Below are positions 12,701-18,724 of a stretch of DNA of 18,724 bases, piece by piece (the first letter of the stretch is position 1; each line of letters begins with the position of its first letter). This DNA comes from Pseudomonadota bacterium. GTDB taxonomy: Bacteria > Myxococcota > Myxococcia > Myxococcales > Myxococcaceae. The translations under genes and the position numbers were made by a program. Under the pieces are notes generated by a model. That model had not been told where the DNA came from, searched no databases, and was given only the letters and a program-made list of their open reading frames with translations. The stretch spans positions 1 to 18,724 of the forward strand of contig JAFAFL010000070.1 of NCBI GenBank assembly GCA_023423535.1, written 5' to 3'.

Positions 12701-14041
12701 CTACGCGTGGAGCTGTGTGCAGGGCGTGGTGGAGAGCCCGCCTTCGGAGCCGACGCTCGCCACGTTCGCGCCCGCCGCGCGCATGACGGTGAGGAGCACG
12801 TCGCTGGTGTTGCGCTGGCCGGTGGCGCGGTAGTGGATGCCCGGGTGGCGCAGGAGCCCACCGCCGCGGCCGGCGACGAGGATGGGGTAGTCGTGGATGC
12901 CGTGCGTCCAGCCCTCGGCGACGTCCGAGGTCATCATCAGCACCGAGTTGTCGAGCACGTTGCCCGCGCCCTCGGGCAGCGCCTTCAGCCGCTCGAGCAG
13001 GTAGGCGAAGTTCTTCACGAAGAAGACCGCGCAGGTGTGCAGGTCGTCGATGCGGCCGGTCTCGTGGCTGATGGTGTGGTGGTTGTCGCCCACGCCGATC
13101 ATCGGGTAGGCGGCGCCGCCCACCGAGCCGGAGAACTGGAAGCTCGCCACCCGCGTGAGGTCGCAGGCCCAGGCCAGCGCGAGCAGGTCGCTCATCGCCC
13201 GCGCCACCGGCTCGATGGGCTCCACGCCCGAGGTGTCGGTGTTCGTCTGCGTCACCGGCTGGGGCTTCACACAGGCGGAGGTGTACACGGGCGGCAGCGC
13301 GAGGATCTGCCCCCGCAGCTCGCTGATCCCGGTGAGGTGCGCGTCGAGCCTCTGCCGGTCACTCGTTCCGAGCCGCTTCTGCAGGCGCTGCGCATCCTCC
13401 TTTACCGCGTCGAGCACCGAGGCGCGCAAAGCGTCGGTGGGATCGCGCGGGTCCTTCGGCTCGAAGGAGCCGAAGAGCCGGTTGAAGAGCGCGGCCGGGT
13501 TCATCTCCGGCGGCAGCGGCGAGTCCGGACCGCGGTGCGAGAGGTACTGCAGCGTGGGGCCCTCGCCCTTCGTCACCCGCTTGGAGACCGCGAGCTGGAT
13601 CGACGGGAAGACGGTCCCCTGCGCGATGACATCCGCGACGACCTGATCGATCGACGGGCCGCCGAACTTCGACGAGTAGCCCGCGTTGCCCGGCGGCAGC
13701 GGGATGAAGGGATGCCCGCTCATCAGGGCCGCCACGCCGTTGTGGTGACCGCGCAGGTTCGGCGTCTTCACGCTGCAGCCGGAGACGACGCTGACGTACT
13801 CCTTCACGTTGACGAGCGGCTGCAGCGCCGGCGAGAGCGCCCAGCCCGCGCCGGTCGTCGTCGGCGTCCAGCGGTCGAGCACCACGCCGTTGCCGAAGAA
13901 CCAGGTGCACAGCCGCTTCGGCAAGGGCGTGCCGTTCGCCCACGCGGTGCCGTGACCGTTGAGCATCGCTTCGAGCGCGGGCAGCGCCACGGCGGCGCCG
14001 ACACCGCGGAGGAACGTGCGGCGGGAGAGTCGGAAGCTCAC
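12701..14041 (-). CDS. Tat-exported DUF1552 protein
   Basis: A 446-residue exported protein. The N-terminus is a twin-arginine signal (SRRTFLRGVGAAVALPALEAM, Arg7-Arg8), consistent with export of a folded, perhaps metal- or cofactor-loaded protein. The body fits the DUF1552 family, found chiefly in Planctomycetes and Myxococcota: RLCTWFFGNGVV, VVSGCSVKTPNLRGHHNGVA, LMSGHPF, PSIDQVVAD, LLALAWACDLTRVASFQFSGS, GDNHHTISHET and MMTSDVAEGWTHGIHDYPIL. Its layout resembles the sulfatase/alkaline-phosphatase-like DUF1501 group, but the activity is unknown. It starts with GTG at 14041; the GTGA gives a four-base overlap with the preceding DUF1592 gene, a sign of translational coupling. nrfH follows about 110 bases downstream. 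Confidence 0.9.
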   Translation of the reverse strand: MSFRLSRRTFLRGVGAAVALPALEAMLNGHGTAWANGTPLPKRLCTWFFGNGVVLDRWTPTTTGAGWALSPALQPLVNVKEYVSVVSGCSVKTPNLRGHHNGVAALMSGHPFIPLPPGNAGYSSKFGGPSIDQVVADVIAQGTVFPSIQLAVSKRVTKGEGPTLQYLSHRGPDSPLPPEMNPAALFNRLFGSFEPKDPRDPTDALRASVLDAVKEDAQRLQKRLGTSDRQRLDAHLTGISELRGQILALPPVYTSACVKPQPVTQTNTDTSGVEPIEPVARAMSDLLALAWACDLTRVASFQFSGSVGGAAYPMIGVGDNHHTISHETGRIDDLHTCAVFFVKNFAYLLERLKALPEGAGNVLDNSVLMMTSDVAEGWTHGIHDYPILVAGRGGGLLRHPGIHYRATGQRNTSDVLLTVMRAAGANVASVGSEGGLSTTPCTQLHA

Positions 14042-15780
14042 GGAGTGACCTCGGGGTTGAGCGCGCCGTAGCGGAACGCGTCGGAGGCGACGAGCTCCAC
14101 CAGCAGGGCCTGCAGGCGGTAGCCGGACTCGGCGAAGGCCCGCTCCGCGCGATGAAGCGGTGCGGTCTCACCGGTCGTGTCCACGTGACCTGTCGCCATG
14201 CGGAAGGCGTTGCGCACGAGGCAGGAGAGCACGCGTTCGTCCTCCTTCAGCAGCGAGCCCAGCGCGCGCGGGCCGGCAAAGGCGCCCCGGTCGTCGAAGT
14301 GGCTCTGCGCGTCGATGGCGAGGCCCTCGTCCGTCTCCCGGTAGCGGCCGATGGCGTCGAAGTTCTCGAGGCCCAGACCGACGTCGTCCATCAGCGCGTG
14401 ACAGCCCGCGCAGGAGGGGTTCTCGCGGTGGATGGCGAGCTTCTCGCGCATCGTCTTCGGGCCCTCGCCGGCGGTCGGCGGGAGCGTGGCGTCGATGTCG
14501 TCCGGCGGCGCGGGGATCGTCTTGCAGAGCAGGCGCTCGCGGATGAACTTGCCGCGCAGCGTGGGCGAGGTGTCGCGCGGGTGCGCCATGAGGGAGAGGA
14601 AGCCTGCGTGCCCGAGGATCCCGCCCCGCCGCGCGGTGGTGCCGGATGGGGGTAAAGCGACCTTGACGAACGCGCCTGAGGGTCCCGCACCTGCGCCTGC
14701 CGCCGCCGCCGCGTCCGCCACGCCGTAGAGCGCGGCGAGGTCCGCGTTGACGAAGGTCCACGGCGCGTCGAATACCTCGCGGAAGTCCGAGTCCCGCTCC
14801 CACACCACGTGTCCGAGCACCCGCCGCGTCTCCTCCCGCATGCTCTGCGCGAGCGCCCCGGAGAACTCGGGGAAGCGGGCCGGGTCCTTCACCACGTGCG
14901 TGACCTCGCGCAGCTCCAGCGCCTCGTCGAAGAAACGGTCCAGCGCGGCGCGAGCCTCCGGAAGTGAGAGCAGCCGTCGCGCCTGCGCGCGAAGGCCGTC
15001 GTCGGTGTGCAGCGCGCCCTCCTCCGCAGCGTTCAGCAGTTCTTCGTCCGGCGGCGCGCCGGTGAGGAAGTAGGAGAGCCGCGAGGCGAGCTCGAGCCCC
15101 GTCAGCCGCGCGCGGGTCGGGTCCTCGGGATCCGGCTCACCGACCTCCACGAGGTAGAGGAACTGCGGCGACTGCAGCATCCCCGCGAGCGCGAAGCCGG
15201 CCCCGCGAGCGAAGTCGTCGTAGGCCACTGCCGCCTGCTTCCCGATCGCCACCCAGCGCGAGAGCTCTTCGTCGGTGAGCTGCCGACGGAAGGCGCGACG
15301 ACCGAAGCGGGAGACGACCTCGCCGAGACAGGCGGAGTCCTCCAGCGACTCGGGCGTGCAGGGGATGAGCTGCGCGCGCCTCGCCGGGACCGCCAGCGCG
15401 GCCTTCACCGCCGCGTGTGCGGAGCGCTCGTAGCGATCGATCGCGCTGGTCGAGAGCGAGAGCTGTGCGGCCCCAATCGCGTCGAAGCCGTTCACCGCGG
15501 CGTCGGGCGGAGGGATCGCGACCAGCGCGGCCTCGGGCCCGAGGAGGGCGTGGACGGAGGCCTGGTACTGCCACCCGAGCAGCTTGCGGATCGACAGGCG
15601 CGCGGGCTCGAAGGGAGGGAGCGGCGTCTCCCCCTCTCCGCTGGTGGGAGCTTCCGGCGTGGTCTCACCGCCTCGCTTGCCGGCGGAGACGGTGCCCTCT
15701 CCCTGGCCGAAGCAGCCGGTGCCGAAAGCGATGACGGCGCACAAGGACGCGGCCGCGAGAGACGTAAGGGGACGGGACAC
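14038..15780 (-). CDS. DUF1592-family exported lipoprotein with one CXXCH site
   Basis: A 580-residue exported protein of the Planctomycete-type cytochrome-associated DUF1592 group. Lipoprotein signal: residues 1-23, ending GTGC with Cys23. Domains by motif are DUF1587-like (IRKLLGWQYQASVHALLGP to AAVKAAL, about 63-128), DUF1595-like (FGRRAFRRQLTDEELSRWV), DUF1592 (LTGLELASRLSYFLTGAPPD), DUF1588 (GGILGHAGFLSLMAHPRDTS on to the heme-like site) and DUF1585-like (VLSCLVRNAFRMATGH). One CXXCH, CAGCH at 457-461, could bind heme c. The function of the family is not established. The GTG start has CGGAG six bases before it. It is overlapped by four bases by its DUF1552 partner; the two families commonly occur together. 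Confidence 0.9.
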   Translation of the reverse strand: MSRPLTSLAAASLCAVIAFGTGCFGQGEGTVSAGKRGGETTPEAPTSGEGETPLPPFEPARLSIRKLLGWQYQASVHALLGPEAALVAIPPPDAAVNGFDAIGAAQLSLSTSAIDRYERSAHAAVKAALAVPARRAQLIPCTPESLEDSACLGEVVSRFGRRAFRRQLTDEELSRWVAIGKQAAVAYDDFARGAGFALAGMLQSPQFLYLVEVGEPDPEDPTRARLTGLELASRLSYFLTGAPPDEELLNAAEEGALHTDDGLRAQARRLLSLPEARAALDRFFDEALELREVTHVVKDPARFPEFSGALAQSMREETRRVLGHVVWERDSDFREVFDAPWTFVNADLAALYGVADAAAAAGAGAGPSGAFVKVALPPSGTTARRGGILGHAGFLSLMAHPRDTSPTLRGKFIRERLLCKTIPAPPDDIDATLPPTAGEGPKTMREKLAIHRENPSCAGCHALMDDVGLGLENFDAIGRYRETDEGLAIDAQSHFDDRGAFAGPRALGSLLKEDERVLSCLVRNAFRMATGHVDTTGETAPLHRAERAFAESGYRLQALLVELVASDAFRYGALNPEVTP

Positions 15781-16318
15781 GCGGCGCTCCGGGGGTGGAC
15801 GGAGAGGGGAACGCGCGTGTGAAGAGCAAGGGCCGCACCAGTTGAAGCCTCAATGATTCCGGTGTGTTGGGCTCTGTGATCCGCCGCGCTTCCGGCCACC
15901 CGCGGGCCGCTGGGGGCGCGACCCCACACCCACTACGCCGGCGTGTCGCGCGGTGTCGCGTGGATGCTGCGCGTGCCGGCTGCCGCGGGACGAGAAGGCG
16001 GCCCGGTCCGAGGTGTAAACCACCGTGTTCCCTGTGCAGGCTGCCCCGACACAGCTGCGCGGCGCGCGGGGGACGCTTCCGGTCAGCCATGGCTATCAAC
16101 GAACCCGTCCCTACACGCTTTCCAGCGACAGCGCGTCGAGCGTGTCCTCCTGCTCATCCTCTACCCACGCGCTCTCTCGAGGCGCTCTGAAGCCATTCCG
16201 CACGAGGGAGCGGGTGAGCGCGGCAAGTCAGGTCGCCGGCGGGCTGGTGACGGCGCACTTGAGGGGCCGTGGTGGAAGACCCGAGTGATCGCGCGCATAG
16301 TCGGACTTGGAGGGAAAA
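15781..16318. other. Intergenic region without a convincing gene
   Basis: It separates the divergent DUF1592 and PIF1-like genes. Visible items are a 10-bp tandem pair GTGTCGCGCG/GTGTCGCGTG at 15943-15962, a short dyad GGTGTAAACCACC near 16012, a 30-codon reverse-strand frame with an acidic, protein-like end (16111-16203), and GGAGG at 16309-16313 belonging to the helicase. No tRNA or strong promoter could be picked out. Confidence 0.6.
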
Positions 16319-18025
16319 ATGGAAGCCACCCGTTTCGGACTTTCGGAGGAGCAAAACGCGGTCCTTCGCACGCTGCTCTCAACGAACGAGAACGTCTTTC
16401 TCACGGGCGAGGCGGGCACCGGAAAGAGCTACGTCATACGGGCGTTCCTCGCGGCCGCCGAGGAACAGAAGCTTCGTGTCGCGTGTCTCGCGCCGACCGG
16501 CATCGCCGCCATTCCCCTCAAGGGCCAGACGGTCCATCGCTTCTTCCGGCTGAAGGCGCCCATCACCGGCGCGCAAGCCTTGGGAAACCTCCTCAACGCG
16601 CGCAAGCGGGTCAGGGCCAACCTTGCAGGTGTGGACATCATCCTGATCGACGAGGTGTCCATGCTGCACGGGTGGCTGTTTGATGCATGCGAGGAAGGCG
16701 CCCGACAGGTTCTCGATGATGAGCGGCCGTGGGGAGGCAAGCGCGTCATCCTCGTGGGCGATTTCCTTCAACTTCAGCCGGTCGAGAGCCAACGGCGCCA
16801 TGCGGAGCAGTGGCAGTGGTGCTTCCACTCGCGCGCGTGGCGCGCATCGCGCTTCCTCGTCCAACGGCTGACGGGCCATGTCCGTCAGCGAGATCCGAAG
16901 CTGCTCGCCGCCTTGGGGGAGGCACGTCGAGGCGTCGTCGGTGAGCGCCTCCAATCGATCCTCGTCGAGGCTTCCAAGTGGCCTGCACCGCGCGACTACA
17001 TGCACCTCTTCCCCACAAGGGCACAGGCAAGGCAGCACAAGATGTGTCTCAACTCGCTGCCCGACCCAGAGCCTGTCCGAGAATTCCGGACGGCCCTGGA
17101 GGTGAAGGCTGACGCGGACGAGGACGAGCAGGTCGGCTACGACGACATCCCGGTTCCAGAGGTGCTGCGCCTGAAAGCCGGCGCCCGCGTCATCTTCAGG
17201 CAGAACCAAGAGCACGACGTTTGGGTCAACGGCACCCTGGGCACCGTCGTTTCGGTCGTCAACGATGAGATGGAGCCGCTCGTACGCGTGCTGATTGATG
17301 GGGATGACGCCCCGGTCTCCGTACCGCAGGCACTGTTCCAGGTAGTGGACCACACGAACCGCATCCTTGCAGAAGCGACGAACTTCCCGCTCGACCTGGC
17401 GTGGGGCCTGACGATCCACAAGTCACAGGGATTGACGCTGAAGAGCGCGTGCATCGACCTCGCATCCGCCTTCACCGCAGGACAGGCCTACGTCGCACTG
17501 AGTCGTGTTTCCTCTACCGAGGGACTGTTCATCAGGACATTCAATCGCGACGCTTTCTTCGCCGATCCGGATGCAATGTCATTCATGGAGAGCCTCATCC
17601 ACGGTGCACCGAGTCCTGCTTCCGCGCCGCCGCAAAGGATCAGGAACCTCCGTCAGGGCGAGCGCTACTCAACGCAAGACATCACACGAATACTGAGGAC
17701 GTCTTCAGACTTGAGGTCGTTGGTGGTGACCGACCGGAATCGTGTCGTGTGCATCAAGGGAAGAGTCGACTTCAATCCGCGGTTGGAGGCCGGGGAGCTG
17801 TGGGTGCAAAAAGGACCGAACCGGGCCGAGCAGGTTACCGCGCTCAAGCGCACGACGGATCCGATTCCTCTCTTCGTCAAGACCATCGCAAGCGCCGGGA
17901 AAGACTGGAAGTTTCGGGGCTTCTTCAGGTTTCAGTCCGTCCTCGAAGACCCCAGAGACTTTCCTGATGAAGCGCAGCGCGCGGGCAACGTTCAGGCGGT
18001 CATCATGCTGGGGGAGGTTGTGTAG
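16319..18025 (+). CDS. PIF1-like superfamily 1 helicase with extra C-terminal domain
   Basis: A 568-residue cytosolic protein. Residues 1-430 are a PIF1/RecD-type DNA helicase: Walker A GEAGTGKS at 30-37, Walker B LIDE with Asp111-Glu112, VGDFLQLQPV at 147-156, LTIHKSQGLTL at 365-374 and the arginine-finger motif YVALSRV (Arg396). A Pro-rich linker (430-440) leads to a separate domain, about 441-568: GERYSTQDITRILR, WVQKGPNRAEQV, DPIPLFVKT and KFRGFFRF. This order resembles the C-terminal DUF3427-type module of some helicases and related modules in restriction-type HNH proteins, which I take to be a PUA/SRA-like ligand reader; that is inference. ATG 16319 has GGAGG five bases before it, so the TTG at 16307 is rejected. 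The stop abuts the next start. Codon use is less GC-biased than in the rest of the window. Confidence 0.88.
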   Translation: MEATRFGLSEEQNAVLRTLLSTNENVFLTGEAGTGKSYVIRAFLAAAEEQKLRVACLAPTGIAAIPLKGQTVHRFFRLKAPITGAQALGNLLNARKRVRANLAGVDIILIDEVSMLHGWLFDACEEGARQVLDDERPWGGKRVILVGDFLQLQPVESQRRHAEQWQWCFHSRAWRASRFLVQRLTGHVRQRDPKLLAALGEARRGVVGERLQSILVEASKWPAPRDYMHLFPTRAQARQHKMCLNSLPDPEPVREFRTALEVKADADEDEQVGYDDIPVPEVLRLKAGARVIFRQNQEHDVWVNGTLGTVVSVVNDEMEPLVRVLIDGDDAPVSVPQALFQVVDHTNRILAEATNFPLDLAWGLTIHKSQGLTLKSACIDLASAFTAGQAYVALSRVSSTEGLFIRTFNRDAFFADPDAMSFMESLIHGAPSPASAPPQRIRNLRQGERYSTQDITRILRTSSDLRSLVVTDRNRVVCIKGRVDFNPRLEAGELWVQKGPNRAEQVTALKRTTDPIPLFVKTIASAGKDWKFRGFFRFQSVLEDPRDFPDEAQRAGNVQAVIMLGEVV

Positions 18026-18454
18026 ATGCCAACAATTGTCATCCTGAAGTACGACGATGGACCCAACAACTACTGGGGAAACGAGAAGCGGCCCGACGGC
18101 ATCGGCTTGTTGACCCATCCGTGGGTCGCCATCGGCGTCTGCGACGCGCTGCGTGCCAACCCGTCCCTGTTCGTTGCGCGAAAGGGCTACTTCGGACCGC
18201 TCGAATGTGAACGCAAGATCGAGCGAGTCAAAGGCTTCTATCGGTTCGTGCTCACCGGAAACATCCGCAGACCTGCGTCGGGGATCTTCCCGAGCGCGAG
18301 AACGGTTGAGCGCGTGCAACAGGCGCTAAACCGAGCGCACGCCCATGGGGTCGTCGTGACCGGGAATGAGGTGAGCGCCTTTCACCTCGGGCACGGTGAC
18401 CCGCCGGCACCGAAGCTTCCTTCGGGTTTCATGCTGGCGGAGGAGACGCCGTGA
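18026..18454 (+). CDS. Unknown protein paired with the PIF1-like helicase
   Basis: A 142-residue protein whose ATG follows the helicase stop with no gap (TAGATG); GGGGGAGG at 18010-18017 supplies a ribosome-binding site inside the helicase gene. I do not recognise it. Visible features are an N-terminal strand (TIVILKYDDG), an aromatic and glycine-rich turn (NNYWGNEKRPDGIGLL), a middle containing FVARKGYFGPLECERKIERV and FYRFVLTGN, a helix (ARTVERVQQALNRAHAHGV) and a Pro-rich tail. It has no signal peptide or membrane segment. The single Cys39 and Cys60 do not form a metal motif. The tight coupling implies a partner of the helicase. Base and codon use match the helicase rather than the upstream genes. 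Confidence 0.75.
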   Translation: MPTIVILKYDDGPNNYWGNEKRPDGIGLLTHPWVAIGVCDALRANPSLFVARKGYFGPLECERKIERVKGFYRFVLTGNIRRPASGIFPSARTVERVQQALNRAHAHGVVVTGNEVSAFHLGHGDPPAPKLPSGFMLAEETP

Positions 18455-18724
18455 CCTGATGCGAGCGCTGTCGCGGATTGCATGCGCGGGAGCGTTTCTG
18501 CGCGACCACGAACGAGGTCATCTCCACGAAGTGGTTCCGCGAGACAGCACCTGGCCCTCATCGGCGGTCACGAGTTCCTGGACGTGCTGTCCCTGACCTG
18601 AGTGATCCCCTCGTTCGGGCGGCCAGCCGGTTCAACTCGATCTGATCGAGCCCATTGCGGGTGCTTCTCGCTCGTCGACAAGAACCGCAGTGATTCTGCG
18701 GCAGTGCGTACAAAGTGTGCGCAT
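18455..18724. other. End of window without an intact gene
   Basis: Short frames on both strands exist but none has a start, ribosome-binding site and protein-like composition together. CCGCAG (18685-18690) and CTGCGG (18696-18701) form a 6-bp hairpin with a 5-base loop and no T-run. A reverse-strand frame at 18632-18724 runs off the window edge. Confidence 0.5.

Noticed and set aside
12203..14071. Open forward frame of 622 codons
   Set aside because: Antisense to nrfH and the DUF1552 gene, both with clear family motifs.
18396..18596. Small forward gene after the 142-aa gene
   Set aside because: It overlaps the previous gene's end, has no ribosome-binding site at its ATG 18459 and its composition is not protein-like.
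18620..18660. tRNA T-arm, because of CCGGTTCAACTCG
   Set aside because: The flanks do not pair as a T-stem and no acceptor, D or anticodon arm could be built.

Overview
The window is a GC-rich stretch of bacterial chromosome that most resembles a Myxococcota (Deltaproteobacteria-type) genome. Supporting signs are the very strong G/C third-position bias, the many GTG starts, an NrfHA ammonifying nitrite reductase, a paired DUF1592/DUF1552 cassette, several lipoproteins of unknown function and an exonuclease-DinG helicase fusion. Genus cannot be fixed from the sequence alone; Anaeromyxobacter-like or Myxococcaceae-like are guesses.

Layout. (1) 2-913, +: the 3' part of a gene that begins before the window. 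It has a Pro/Gly-rich disordered segment and ends in what looks like an Sm/Hfq-type beta domain; a strong hairpin follows it. (2) 995-2644, +: a cupredoxin-like lipoprotein and a four-helix membrane protein. (3) 2665-5154: a receiver/thioredoxin-reductase-like fusion without the redox CxxC (-), transcribed away from a UBP-type zinc-finger protein (+), which overlaps a SnoaL-like protein (-) tail to tail. (4) 5271-8171, +: a DnaQ-type exonuclease fused to a DinG-type helicase. (5) 8172-8797: no intact gene. It holds a degenerate 22-bp tandem repeat array, then the frameshifted 3' end of an outer-membrane beta-barrel gene with its hairpin. (6) 8883-10447, +: two coupled lipoproteins of unknown function. 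(7) 10523-15780, -: DUF1592 cytochrome-like lipoprotein, Tat-exported DUF1552 protein, then nrfH and nrfA. (8) 15781-16318: no convincing gene. (9) 16319-18454, +: a PIF1-like helicase with an extra C-terminal domain and an abutting unknown 142-aa protein, in less GC-rich DNA that looks imported. (10) 18455-18724: no intact gene; a possible reverse-strand gene start runs off the window.

How the genes fit together. nrfH and nrfA form the membrane quinol-oxidising partner and the periplasmic pentaheme enzyme that reduce nitrite to ammonium. The upstream DUF1592/DUF1552 pair is also exported and has one possible heme site, so this minus-strand block is a periplasmic redox region. The receiver/flavoprotein and the UBP zinc finger share a 100-bp divergent control region and probably a function. 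The helicase and its downstream partner are translationally adjacent and form the best candidate for an undescribed accessory module. The Sm-like domain of the first gene is the other lead worth following.
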